Shown here: positions 1 through 8,155 of the stretch, one piece after another
How positions within the stretch are numbered: position 1 is the first letter of the stretch
Layout: the number at the start of each line of letters is the position of its first letter
Assembly (NCBI GenBank): GCA_029260215.1
Contig: JAJDDQ010000008.1
Span: forward strand, 34,839-98,838
Direction: 5' to 3'
From: Phycisphaerae bacterium
GTDB lineage: Bacteria > Planctomycetota > Phycisphaerae > UBA1845
DNA length: 64,000 bases
Made by a program: the position numbers and the translations under genes
Notes under the pieces: model-generated
What the model saw: only the letters and a program-made list of their open reading frames with translations
The model's database searches: none
What the model was told of the DNA's origin: nothing

Positions 1-329
1 ATTGGACGTTGGCCGGCGCCGCCGGTGCGATCGGATTCAACGCTGAGTCAGCCCGGGTGCTCGTCGGTATTCTGTCCGCACAGAACATGCTGACCGGTCT
101 CGGCGTGTCCGTGTTGATCCTCGGCTGCGTGACCGGTGCGGTGTACTCGTCAGCCGTCCGGGACAGTTTCGCCGCCGTCGACGCCCTGCGTACCATGCCC
201 GCGGAACTGTCCGCCCAACCGCTCGTTCAGACCGTGGCCGACAGCATAGCCCAACCCGTACGCCGCGTGGCCGACGAACTCGCCACCCTGACTGCACCGC
301 TCGAAGAGTTGGCTGGGAAAACAGTTTGA
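1..329 (+). CDS. C-terminal fragment of a membrane protein
   Basis: The reading frame is already open at the first bases of the window and stops at 327-329, so the true start lies upstream. About 108 residues are visible. A hydrophobic stretch of roughly 22 residues (MLTGLGVSVLILGCV and following) looks like one transmembrane helix. It is followed by an Ala/Leu/Val-rich, probably helical tail with repeated acidic and basic residues (for example SIAQPVRRVADELATL). I do not recognise the family. The position before a lipoprotein gene and rsmA gives no clear functional hint. Confidence 0.55.
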   Translation, partial: WTLAGAAGAIGFNAESARVLVGILSAQNMLTGLGVSVLILGCVTGAVYSSAVRDSFAAVDALRTMPAELSAQPLVQTVADSIAQPVRRVADELATLTAPLEELAGKTV

Positions 330-470
330 CGCGAACAGTTCGCCGAGTCGCAACGCGGAATTGCTTCCAAGGTCGAATCGGGTGACAATAGCAGCGTGGG
401 GCCGCGATCGTGCGGTGTGGTGAACGTGCTCAATAATCGTCGGGCGATCAGCCGGCGAAGGAGAATTGAA

Positions 471-623
471 ATGTTCCGAAGAATCCTGGCTTTCGCCTGT
501 CTTACGCTCTCATTCGCCGTCACCGCCGGTTGCGGCGACGACATCCGAACCACACGGACCATCACCACGCACGAAGAAGAGCCGCCACGCATGGTCTCGC
601 CCGGTACGGAAATCGTCGAATAG
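471..623 (+). CDS. Small predicted lipoprotein (50 aa)
   Basis: The ATG at 471 is chosen because an AAGGAG Shine-Dalgarno sits at 457-463 and the encoded protein begins with a classic lipoprotein signal: MFRRI, a hydrophobic core, then a VTAGC lipobox with Cys21. The mature part is only about 30 residues, polar and acidic (an EEEPP segment), with no domain I recognise. It is probably exported and lipid-anchored. The frame can be extended upstream, but the added residues are Arg-rich and lack a ribosome site. Function unknown. Confidence 0.6.
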   Translation: MFRRILAFACLTLSFAVTAGCGDDIRTTRTITTHEEEPPRMVSPGTEIVE

Positions 624-665
624 TTGCACGCCAGCGCAGTCCTTCACGCGCATCGCGCCCCACAC

Positions 666-693
666 GAGCCGCGAACTTCAGTTCGCGCGGACG
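666..693 (+). repeat. Dispersed palindrome family A, copy 1 (GAA/TTC variant)
   Basis: GAGCC followed by the perfect dyad CGCGAACTTCAGTTCGCG and then CGGACG. It is one of eight related copies in this window. This copy has GAA...TTC where most have GGA...TCC, so the change is compensated across the stem. It lies between the lipoprotein gene and the 3' end of rsmA. Confidence 0.8.
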
Positions 694-733
694 CTCCAAG
701 GTTCGCTATCGCCATTCGTGCGTTGGGTTTACT

Positions 734-1615
734 CTACGCGGATCTCGTCGATTCCACTTGCTGCCCGATTGAAATCCACTCGCGCACGCTAACCTCCTCA
801 GCCCGTCGCGAAAAATCATACAGCGATTCCAACTCCGCACAGCGCTCCTTACCCAGCGCATGAGCTATGTTGTGACGCAATATCTTTCGCCGATGCGCGA
901 AGCCCTTATGCACCAGTTGCGAGAATCGGTTGAGCGCTTCCACGCTATCGAACGGATTGGGCTTCAGGTCGACCTGCATCATCGTGGATTCCACTTCCGG
1001 TCGAGGCCAAAAGATGGTGGGCGGCAGATGGCCCAACCGGCGAGGCTTGCAGGCAGCCTGAATGACAATGCTTACCGGCCCGTACTCCTTCGTGCGTTCC
1101 GATGCGACGATGCGATCCCCGACTTCCTTCTGCACCGTGAATCGGAATCCGTCGATTTGACACGGGCCTAGAATCAACTCCATCAACAGCGGCGTGGCGA
1201 TGTCGTAGGGAAGGTTGGCCACCATCATCAATCGGCCGCTGCACTCGGCACGCAGGCGATTCAGCTCCGTGAGCACATTTTCGGCGATGCGATGCTTGTT
1301 TGTGAACACGTCGCCGCGGATGAGAGAGAAGTTGTCCGCGCTCTTCAGCCGGCGCGAGACGATGTCGCCGAGTTTCGGATCGACCTCCACCGCCAGAACT
1401 TTCCCAACGAGTCGCACAAGGTGTTCCGTCACCGCGCCCGTCCCCGGGCCGACTTCGAACACAGCGTCGTCTTTAGTCAGCTCAGCCGATTCGATCAGCC
1501 GGCGGAGATTGTTGCCGTCGATCATGAAATGCTGGCCCCACCGCTTGCGCGGGTGGATGCCCTCCGCCTCGAGCATTTCTTCAATATCAGTCTTTGTCTG
1601 AAACGTTTCGTCCAT
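734..1615 (-). CDS. rsmA: 16S rRNA dimethyladenosine transferase RsmA/KsgA
   Basis: SAM-dependent enzyme that dimethylates two adjacent adenosines in the 3'-terminal helix of 16S rRNA during small-subunit maturation. The 293 residues have the family layout: the N-terminal RWGQHFM motif (residues 25-31), SAM-binding motif I EVGPGTG (54-60), an acidic motif II around EVDP (77-80), the catalytic NLPY motif (134-137), and a C-terminal helical domain with the usual RRKILRHN stretch. Length is close to the bacterial norm of about 270-290. The ATG at 1615 is preceded by GGAAA. It is divergent from the HTH gene at 1744 and appears monocistronic. Nothing unusual. Confidence 0.95.
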   Translation of the reverse strand: MDETFQTKTDIEEMLEAEGIHPRKRWGQHFMIDGNNLRRLIESAELTKDDAVFEVGPGTGAVTEHLVRLVGKVLAVEVDPKLGDIVSRRLKSADNFSLIRGDVFTNKHRIAENVLTELNRLRAECSGRLMMVANLPYDIATPLLMELILGPCQIDGFRFTVQKEVGDRIVASERTKEYGPVSIVIQAACKPRRLGHLPPTIFWPRPEVESTMMQVDLKPNPFDSVEALNRFSQLVHKGFAHRRKILRHNIAHALGKERCAELESLYDFSRRAEEVSVREWISIGQQVESTRSA

Positions 1616-1743
1616 TTTCCAACCTGCTGATGTCCCTTGCCTTGACCGAACAACCGTCCGACCATATTACCGCGCGTGCGGATTTGCGGAAACTCTAATC
1701 CGCCCCGGGCATTGTAGCGAGACGATTACGGAGAATTGAGGAT

Positions 1744-2214
1744 ATGCGATCTGACGAAGTGCTCAAGCAGGCCGCCGACGCTGTTGGCGTCAAAGCTCTC
1801 GCCGCCGAATTACGCCTCTCACCAGCACTCGTCTACAAATGGTGCCAGCAATCCGGTGCGGACGACCCCGACGCCAGCGGAGCACGCAATCCGCTCGACC
1901 GGTTGGCTGACATTTTGCGTATTACAGGCTGCCGGAACGTGGTCGATTGGCTTTGTCACGAATCCGGCGGCTTTTTCGTGCCCAACCCCGGCGCCGAAGA
2001 CGCGCCCCCGCGCGTCGAAATGCTCAACGAGACCCAGAAGCTCGTGCAGGAATTCAGCCAACTGCTGACCACCGTCACGCAATCCATTGAGGACGACGGC
2101 TTCATCGAAGGGAAAGAAGCCGACCTCATTCGCGATTCATGGGAGCGCCTCAAGTCCTCAACCGAACGATTCACCGCCGCCTGCGAGCAGGGCGTTTTCG
2201 CCCCTGAAGAATAA
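1744..2214 (+). CDS. CII/Cro-like HTH DNA-binding protein
   Basis: A 156-aa protein. Residues 1-35 (KQAADAVGVKALAAELRLSP followed by ALVYKWCQ) form a helix-turn-helix that resembles the phage regulatory protein CII/CP76 family. A central region contains LADILRITG and FFVPNP. The C-terminal half (about residues 85-150) is predicted to be helical (NETQKLVQEFSQLL, LIRDSWERL), which may support oligomerisation. GGAG and GAGG motifs lie just upstream of the ATG at 1744. It probably regulates transcription, but the target is unknown. No phage structural or integrase genes are nearby, so I read it as a chromosomal regulator rather than part of a prophage. Confidence 0.7.
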   Translation: MRSDEVLKQAADAVGVKALAAELRLSPALVYKWCQQSGADDPDASGARNPLDRLADILRITGCRNVVDWLCHESGGFFVPNPGAEDAPPRVEMLNETQKLVQEFSQLLTTVTQSIEDDGFIEGKEADLIRDSWERLKSSTERFTAACEQGVFAPEE

Positions 2215-2253
2215 CCGCCCACTGGGTTGGAGCAATTTCGATAAAATCGCAAC

Positions 2254-2280
2254 GAGCCGCGGACTTCAGTCCACGCGGAT
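2254..2280 (+). repeat. Dispersed palindrome family A, copy 2
   Basis: GAGCC plus the dyad CGCGGACTTCAGTCCACG plus CGGAT, with one unpaired change (A for G) in the right arm. It lies between the HTH gene and the convergent FG-GAP gene, the only notable feature in that short gap. Confidence 0.8.
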
Positions 2281-2328
2281 TTCAAAACGCATCACCATCA
2301 AGAAAACGAAGTACACACCGAAAACGCC

Positions 2329-4212
2329 CTAAGACGCCCCGCCGCCATCGACCGACTGTCGAATGACGTGCGTACGGTCGACCGCGAGATTCTCAACCGT
2401 CTGCTCGCCCCCTCCAGGCCAACTAATCGTGATCGACACGGGCACCGCCGACTCCCCCAATCCGATCGTCACCGGCAATTCCACCTGCGACAGATAACTC
2501 CGCGTGGGCATGACCTGCCGCGCGATGTGATCGCCCTCGACCTCGGTTTCGATCCACGCGCCGATGGCATCGCGGTTGCACGTTACCCCGATCAGTTTCA
2601 AGCGAATCCAGTGGTGACCGGCATCGAAATCGTTGCGGAACAGGATAGGCCGGCGACCGACTTGCGTGAACAAAACGTCAAGGTCGCCGTCGTTGTCGAT
2701 GTCGGCATAGGTCGCTCCGCGCCCGACCATCGGCTCGGCGAAGTCAGCCGTCGATGTGGGGTCAACCGGAACGAAACATCGCCGCCGCCCAGGCCCGCAA
2801 TTCCAGAAAAGCTGAGCAGGCTGCTCGTAATTCTGACTTGGCTGAACGATGTTGATCTCTTCTTCGAGATGCCCGTTGGCCTGCAGCAAATCCAGCCGCC
2901 GGTCCAAGTCGTAATCAAACAGAAACAGTCCGAACGACAGCATCAGACGACTCGGCGCACCGATGCCCTCCACGATGGCTTCGTCCGCAAAGAGCGAGCG
3001 CCGCCCCTGCGACACGTACAGCGATGTCATTTCGTTGGCGAAGTTCCCAATCGCAACGCCCAGATCGCCGTCGTTGCGATGCTGACCCGTGTCGATACCC
3101 ATCGCACCCGTCGCGTTGCCGTCGCGATCGTAGGCCAAACCCACCACGACCGCGTCTTCACTGAATGTGCCGTCGCCGTTGTTGTGGAAGTAGAAGTTCG
3201 CGACCGTGTCGTTGGAAACCAGCAGGTCCATCCAACCGTCCCGATCAGCGTCCACCGGCGCGACGCCCAGCGATTTCGCCATGGCAGCCCCCGTAGCCGG
3301 ATTCTTCACCTGCACGCCCGCGTCAGCCGACACATCTGTGAACGTCCCGTCGCCGTTGTTGCGATACAGATAGGGAAACGTGCCCGCGAAATTCATCGGC
3401 GGCCCATACGCTCTGCCCACGCCCACCAGCTTATAGTCCACCTCGAAATCAATCTCACGCGACCAGCGAATATAATTGCACACGAACAAATCAAGATCGC
3501 CGTCATTTTCGTAATCCACAAACGCCGAACTCGTGCTCCATTCCGAATCCCCACCCGCCACGTTGGCCGACGCGGTAACGTCTTCAAAACGTCCGCCGTT
3601 ATTGCGAAGCAACCTGTTCGATCCCAAAGCCGCCAAAAACACGTCAACATCGCCGTCGTTATCGTAGTCTCCAACCGCCGCCCCAGTCGCGTAAAGCGAC
3701 ATGTCCAGACCCGTCTCCGTGGTCACGTTCTCAAACCGCCCGCTGCCGTCGTTACGATAAAGCGCCTGCGTCGCCGCCGATGCTTCCTGCGCGTCGCCAA
3801 GCCAACGCTGCCCGTTCATCAACAGCAAGTCCTGATCGCCATCGTTGTCGTAGTCGAAGAAGGCAGCCCCCGAACCCATCGTCTCCGGCATCAGTTTTTC
3901 ACCGGCAGCGCCGCTCTCGTGAACGAAATCGATACCAGCCGACACCGTGATGTCGGTGAACGCGACCACGGGTGGAGGCGTGTCATCCTCCACCCTCTTC
4001 GGGGCCGCCACAACGGAATCGGTCGCCGGCGGAGCCTCTTCAGGCCGATTGACGCTCCACACCACAACACAGACGATCAGCGCAATCCCAGCCATCGCCA
4101 TAATCGACCGGCTGAAAACCTTACCGATGATTGAGTCGTCTTCGGCAACGAATTCATCCTCCACCACCGGCCCATCCTGCGAAGTCGAGTCATCATGCTG
4201 TGCTTCGGTCAT
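2329..4212 (-). CDS. Membrane-anchored FG-GAP/ASPIC_UnbV (CRTAC1-like) protein
   Basis: A 627-aa protein with a single N-terminal transmembrane segment (about residues 37-53, IMAMAGIALIVCVVV), so it is probably anchored in the cytoplasmic membrane with a large periplasmic domain. The body carries repeated FG-GAP/VCBS calcium-binding motifs (DYDNDGDQDL, DYDNDGDVDV, DYENDGDLDL, DIDNDGDLDV), consistent with a beta-propeller. The last about 80 residues match the ASPIC/UnbV domain of CRTAC1-like proteins (ITISWPGGGEQT). Its ATG overlaps the stop of the multihaem cytochrome gene upstream by four bases (ATGA), so the two are translationally coupled and probably work together. Similar pairs occur in planctomycetes, but I know of no assigned biochemical role. 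Confidence 0.85.
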   Translation of the reverse strand: MTEAQHDDSTSQDGPVVEDEFVAEDDSIIGKVFSRSIMAMAGIALIVCVVVWSVNRPEEAPPATDSVVAAPKRVEDDTPPPVVAFTDITVSAGIDFVHESGAAGEKLMPETMGSGAAFFDYDNDGDQDLLLMNGQRWLGDAQEASAATQALYRNDGSGRFENVTTETGLDMSLYATGAAVGDYDNDGDVDVFLAALGSNRLLRNNGGRFEDVTASANVAGGDSEWSTSSAFVDYENDGDLDLFVCNYIRWSREIDFEVDYKLVGVGRAYGPPMNFAGTFPYLYRNNGDGTFTDVSADAGVQVKNPATGAAMAKSLGVAPVDADRDGWMDLLVSNDTVANFYFHNNGDGTFSEDAVVVGLAYDRDGNATGAMGIDTGQHRNDGDLGVAIGNFANEMTSLYVSQGRRSLFADEAIVEGIGAPSRLMLSFGLFLFDYDLDRRLDLLQANGHLEEEINIVQPSQNYEQPAQLFWNCGPGRRRCFVPVDPTSTADFAEPMVGRGATYADIDNDGDLDVLFTQVGRRPILFRNDFDAGHHWIRLKLIGVTCNRDAIGAWIETEVEGDHIARQVMPTRSYLSQVELPVTIGLGESAVPVSITISWPGGGEQTVENLAVDRTHVIRQSVDGGGAS

Positions 4213-7121
4213 CCGTCCGATCCTTTCGCGATTTCTTCGCGCGCTTCAAGCAATGTCGCATCTGCCGCCCGTGTGATTTCGCGCTCAGGCAGCCCGTACG
4301 CACCCACACGCTGCAAATCGTAGATCACCACCGCCTCCGCCGCGTGATTGGCCGGCGCGGACTTGCGGCGCGCTTCCGCAACGGCGACATCGGCTGCGTT
4401 GTCATCCGGCTTGTACTTGGCATGCAAGGTGCGATGCGCTTCCGACTTGGCATCATCGCCAAGCTGAGCGTAAAGAAGCCCCAAGTTGTAATGGGCCTTC
4501 ATGTTTTCCGGGTCGATCGCCAACGCCCGATCGAACCATTCGATCGCCTCACGCATCAACGCTACCCGGGCATCCTTGGATGCCTCACCGCGCTCCTGCT
4601 TGGCCCGTTCAAAAAGCGTCTGCCCCAACTCATTCAGCACGCGATAGTCTTTGGAGAAATCGAAACCGCGCGACCGCGTCTCGTCCGAATCCATCTCAAC
4701 AATGTCGCGAAAATCGGCGATGGCCTCATCCAGAAAACCGTTCTGCTTGTTCACCAGCCCCGTAAACCATTTCACCGTCCACGCAGGGGCGGGCGTGTCG
4801 TGCTCCGCAGCCCGCGTCAGAGCAGACACCGCCTCGTCCAGGCGGCCCTCTTTCAAATAAACCCTCGCCAGATTCAAAGGCCCATCAGCCCGACCGAGTT
4901 CTTCGACGGCAACGAACGCTTCCTCCGCCTGACGCAATTCACCCTTGTTTGCACCGGTCTCGCCCTTGCGAAACAGGCCTATACCGTAATCGTTCCACCG
5001 CTGCCACGGTATGATCGGAGACGGTTCATTGGCAGCGACCGCAGAACTCTCCGCCACCGGAAACACGACCGAATCCGTCGCCAGCGTCATAATGGGCAAA
5101 TCATTGGTCACAAAATCCTGCCCCTGAAAGTACCGCATGTACAGCGTGTCGAACTTGCGATAGCGCAACGCCGCGTCGAATGTCACTGCCCCGCGCGCGT
5201 CCGGCGGGATCGTGATCTTGCAATGCACCACGTCAGCCGCACCGGGCGGAATCTGATGATTGTACAGCGACATGAAAATATCTTCCGCGTTGCGGCGATC
5301 GATGCGATTCCCGTTGCGATCGATCACGTACATGTTCACAAAGTGCGACCAAGGATCGACCTCGCCGTCGTCCGCACGCATGCCCCCGCTCCTGCCGATC
5401 ACCCGATCGCCCACGCGCGCCGTCACGTCAAGCCACACCTCGTTCGAATCGGCCGTCCCCTGCGTGAACACGTGGCCCATCTTCACCGTGCGAATCACCG
5501 TATCGATCAAATACGTCTTGCCCGGCTTCAGCGTCGGCGCCGCGGGCCTGATCGGTGCGATCAGCTTTCCCTCAATCCCCTCGCCCTCACGCACCGCGAA
5601 AACGTCCACACGCATCACGCCTTCATTGAATTTCGCGTGGGCTTCGTTCACATGTGCGGGCATGCCCAGCAAGTGCGGAACAGCCGTGTTGGCCGACGGA
5701 AACTGGTGATCGTGAACCTTGAGCACCCCGGAATCATCGAAATCCGCAGCCGCAAAGTCAGCCGATTCATCGAGCGGCATGTGGCAGTTGTTGCAGTTCG
5801 GCTCAGCCTTTGGTGGGTAATAGAAGCTCGAAACGCCATGCCCGCTCACCCCGCTCAGCAGAAACGCATCGTAATGATTCTGCCCGCGCAACCACTTGTA
5901 CGCGTTCAGCTCCTCCGGCAAATGCACCTTGTGACACGCACCGCAGAACTCCGTCGATTTGTGCAGCGGCTTGAGAAACGTCTTCTTGTGAAACGCCGGC
6001 TTAGCCTTGACCAGTTGCCGATTGATCCAGCCCAAAACCCGGTTCTCACTAAATGCGAACGGGTAATGCGAAGGCGCTTCGAGCGTGTAGTCCGCATTGC
6101 CTTTCGGCGAATTGACATGCGTGATCGCGTGACACACCGTGCAGGTTATACCTGCCTGAGCCATCGTATCGGAGCTCAGATCGTATTGCGGGTCGTCGAA
6201 TCTCGGATCGTCAAACGCCCCGCTGAAAAACGGCACAGGATCGTGACAGCCCGCACAAAAACGGGCACCCTGCACGTTCCCGTCACGCTCGAAAATCACT
6301 TTTCGCGTGTTAAGCACCGCGAATTCATAGGCAGGATTATTGAACGACGCGAAGCGATGCATGCTGTAAGACCACGACGCATGCACATCCTCGTGACATT
6401 CCTTGCAGTATTCATCGTTCGCCAGCACCTGCGGCGATATGAAATTGCCGTCTGACGTCCGCGACAACGACGGGAAGAAATACTGCTCACCCGAAGCAGG
6501 CCCCACAACGTTCCAATTCCGAGGATCCTGCGAGTGCAGACCAGCCATCACCGCCGCAAACCCGCACGCCACCGCAGCCCAGCTCGCTCCGACGCGCCAC
6601 TTGATCCGCTTGCCCGCCAATCGGTGCAGCACAAAAAGCCAGACGACCACGAACGGCGTGACCACGTGCGCCCAATACACCACCGAACGCATCTGCACGC
6701 TCTTCAAATCAAGTTTGAATCCGAAAATCTCGACGCGCGTCAGTGCGATACCACTCCCCAGCAGCAGCAGGCTCACCGCAAACAACGCATACCCCGCACG
6801 CACCGCCCGCCGATTAGGCCTGTTCCGCGCATTCACAATATGAATACACCCGAACACGATCACCGGCAGAACAACGACCGTCCCCAGCACCAGGTGCGCC
6901 AGAAACATCATCTGATAAAAGTAATTCTGGTAAACCTGCCCCGACCACCACTCCAGAAGCGTCACCGACCCCAGATACACCGCGTTGATGACCAGCACCG
7001 CAAACAGCGCAAACACCGCCAGCAGCAGTTTCTTCAACCGAGGACCAACCACCGCAACGTAACGCTTGCGACGAGCTTGACCTGGAGAGACTTGATTCTC
7101 GGGCGACGTCACCACAGACAT
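4209..7121 (-). CDS. Membrane cytochrome b-like/pentahaem cytochrome c/TPR fusion
   Basis: About 970 aa. The ATG at 7121 is preferred because GGAG lies about 10 bases upstream; the longer frame from 7172 has no better site. The order is: a hydrophobic N-terminal block with about five helices (roughly residues 32-196), a periplasmic part with five CxxCH haem c motifs (near residues 239, 289, 327, 393 and 443), a beta-rich domain, then TPR-like helices near the C-terminus (about 740-900). Helices 2 and 4 each carry two histidines (about H75/H94 and H152/H166), as in di-haem b quinol-reactive subunits. I infer electron transfer from the quinone pool to periplasmic acceptors. It is the first gene of an operon with the FG-GAP protein (ATGA overlap). 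The substrate is unknown. Confidence 0.8.
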   Translation of the reverse strand: MSVVTSPENQVSPGQARRKRYVAVVGPRLKKLLLAVFALFAVLVINAVYLGSVTLLEWWSGQVYQNYFYQMMFLAHLVLGTVVVLPVIVFGCIHIVNARNRPNRRAVRAGYALFAVSLLLLGSGIALTRVEIFGFKLDLKSVQMRSVVYWAHVVTPFVVVWLFVLHRLAGKRIKWRVGASWAAVACGFAAVMAGLHSQDPRNWNVVGPASGEQYFFPSLSRTSDGNFISPQVLANDEYCKECHEDVHASWSYSMHRFASFNNPAYEFAVLNTRKVIFERDGNVQGARFCAGCHDPVPFFSGAFDDPRFDDPQYDLSSDTMAQAGITCTVCHAITHVNSPKGNADYTLEAPSHYPFAFSENRVLGWINRQLVKAKPAFHKKTFLKPLHKSTEFCGACHKVHLPEELNAYKWLRGQNHYDAFLLSGVSGHGVSSFYYPPKAEPNCNNCHMPLDESADFAAADFDDSGVLKVHDHQFPSANTAVPHLLGMPAHVNEAHAKFNEGVMRVDVFAVREGEGIEGKLIAPIRPAAPTLKPGKTYLIDTVIRTVKMGHVFTQGTADSNEVWLDVTARVGDRVIGRSGGMRADDGEVDPWSHFVNMYVIDRNGNRIDRRNAEDIFMSLYNHQIPPGAADVVHCKITIPPDARGAVTFDAALRYRKFDTLYMRYFQGQDFVTNDLPIMTLATDSVVFPVAESSAVAANEPSPIIPWQRWNDYGIGLFRKGETGANKGELRQAEEAFVAVEELGRADGPLNLARVYLKEGRLDEAVSALTRAAEHDTPAPAWTVKWFTGLVNKQNGFLDEAIADFRDIVEMDSDETRSRGFDFSKDYRVLNELGQTLFERAKQERGEASKDARVALMREAIEWFDRALAIDPENMKAHYNLGLLYAQLGDDAKSEAHRTLHAKYKPDDNAADVAVAEARRKSAPANHAAEAVVIYDLQRVGAYGLPEREITRAADATLLEAREEIAKGSDG

Positions 7122-7183
7122 GGTTGAACACTCCGAACGGGCTGCCAGCCCCAACAGCAATCGACAAGACAACTCATAAGTCT

Positions 7184-7217
7184 AGTGATTGACGAACGCT
7201 TCCACAAGAAACCCCGC
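7184..7217 (+). repeat. 34-bp direct repeat, unit 1
   Basis: The 34 bases at 7184-7217 recur exactly at 7281-7314 (core GATTGACGAACGCTTCC). Both lie in the gap between the cytochrome gene and the pseudo-receiver gene, separated by a family B palindrome. Confidence 0.85.
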
Positions 7218-7254
7218 GGGTGCCCCACCTCTTCAGAGGTGGGGAAGTCGAATC
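7218..7254 (+). repeat. Palindrome family B, copy 1
   Basis: Contains the hairpin CCCCACCTCTTCAGAGGTGG plus a further G, followed by GAAGTCGAATC. The same block reappears at 36234-36271. It is intergenic. Stem strength suggests an RNA or single-stranded DNA hairpin, but there is no T-tract to make it an intrinsic terminator. Confidence 0.8.
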
Positions 7255-7280
7255 CGTCAATTGAGGCGCGATAAAGCACC

Positions 7281-7314
7281 AGTGATTGACGAACGCTTCC
7301 ACAAGAAACCCCGC
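7281..7314 (+). repeat. 34-bp direct repeat, unit 2
   Basis: Exact second copy of 7184-7217. The arrangement unit, palindrome B, unit, then palindrome A at 7351 suggests local duplication around repeat insertion. Confidence 0.85.
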
Positions 7315-7350
7315 CTCGCGAACCTCCGTTCCAAACACAGCACACCCAAC

Positions 7351-7378
7351 GAGCCGCGGACTTCAGTCCGCGCGGACG
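7351..7378 (+). repeat. Dispersed palindrome family A, copy 3
   Basis: GAGCC plus the perfect dyad CGCGGACTTCAGTCCGCG plus CGGACG. Intergenic, about 170 bp past the end of the pseudo-receiver gene. The rest of the gap 7315-7552 shows no gene that I can support. Confidence 0.85.
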
Positions 7379-7552
7379 TCAAAATCGCGACTACCATAGA
7401 ATTGCGAGAATCCCCGCCGAATTTACCACAGTGGAACACGTACCTAGTCGTACGCCCCTCGCCCGCATTTTCTTTCGCGCGATTAGGCCTAGACCGCCCG
7501 GCCGTCTGCAGAAGTCGTCAGCAATTAGAAAGGAAAGACCCGCCGCGCCCGA

Positions 7553-8119
7553 TCACCCAGCCTGCGAATCCTGCATCGCCAGCACGCGATGGAACAACTT
7601 GCGGTGCGCTCCAACCAAATCCTTGCAGATAAGATCGATACGCTGATTGAGTTGGCGACGATCACGCAGAACCCGTCGCAGCAGCGCCCGGTGATTCCGC
7701 CGGCGCGTCATATCGCGACTCACCGCCCGATGTGCGAACAGGCTTCGTTCGAGCGTCTCGCGCAGGTAGACTTGATCCAGCGGCAGACGCAGATAATCCG
7801 TCACACCGAGGCGCATCGCGTCGATGACATCATCCGTCTCCGGCGACGATGCGATCAGAATCACAGGCCGATCGCGCAGGGCGATGATATTCCGTGCGAA
7901 ATCAAGCCCGCACATATCCGGCAGGACAGCCTCAGCCACAACCACATCGTGCGTGTCGATGCAGTCGATATCCAGCCCATCCGCCGCCGTCGCAGCGCAG
8001 GTCACGTGCGCCCCAAGAATGCCGCCCGCAATATCCACGACGAAACCGAGGGCCGACGTGTTCGACATCACCGCCAACACGCTGCCCTGATCCTCAATTC
8101 CCTCAACGAATGCAGACAT
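7553..8119 (-). CDS. Degenerate (pseudo-)receiver domain protein
   Basis: 188 aa from the ATG at 8119; a TTG at 8134 would add five residues. Residues about 13-125 follow the CheY fold pattern, but every key residue is altered. The acidic pair after strand 1 is Met18/Ser19, the phospho-acceptor Asp is Glu63 (VVVAEAVLPDMCG), and the conserved Lys before Pro is Leu112 (YLRLPLD). It is therefore unlikely to be phosphorylated in the usual way; Glu at the acceptor can mimic the active state. The C-terminal about 60 residues are Arg-rich helices (MTRRRNHRALLRRVLRDRR). It follows the HDOD histidine kinase by a short gap on the same strand, so an output or scaffold role in that pathway is likely but unproven. 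Confidence 0.7.
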   Translation of the reverse strand: MSAFVEGIEDQGSVLAVMSNTSALGFVVDIAGGILGAHVTCAATAADGLDIDCIDTHDVVVAEAVLPDMCGLDFARNIIALRDRPVILIASSPETDDVIDAMRLGVTDYLRLPLDQVYLRETLERSLFAHRAVSRDMTRRRNHRALLRRVLRDRRQLNQRIDLICKDLVGAHRKLFHRVLAMQDSQAG

Positions 8120-8155
8120 CAAATTCACCGCCAAGACCGCGACGGCGAATCCGGT

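Noticed and set aside
1744..2214. Prophage remnant suggested by the CII-like HTH gene
   Set aside because: No integrase, terminase or structural genes are nearby and both flanks are housekeeping or chromosomal genes.
2368..4134. A long plus-strand open frame opposite the FG-GAP gene
   Set aside because: It is Arg/His/Val-rich with no domain and is explained by the GC-rich antisense of a real gene with clear repeats and ASPIC_UnbV motifs.
4131..6455. 774-codon plus-strand open frame opposite the cytochrome gene
   Set aside because: It shares no recognisable motif, is very Arg-rich, and lies antisense to five CxxCH motifs.
7184..7378. CRISPR array from the repeated blocks at 7184-7378
   Set aside because: Only two copies of a 34-mer, no regular spacers, and no cas genes; the repeats are palindrome-associated.
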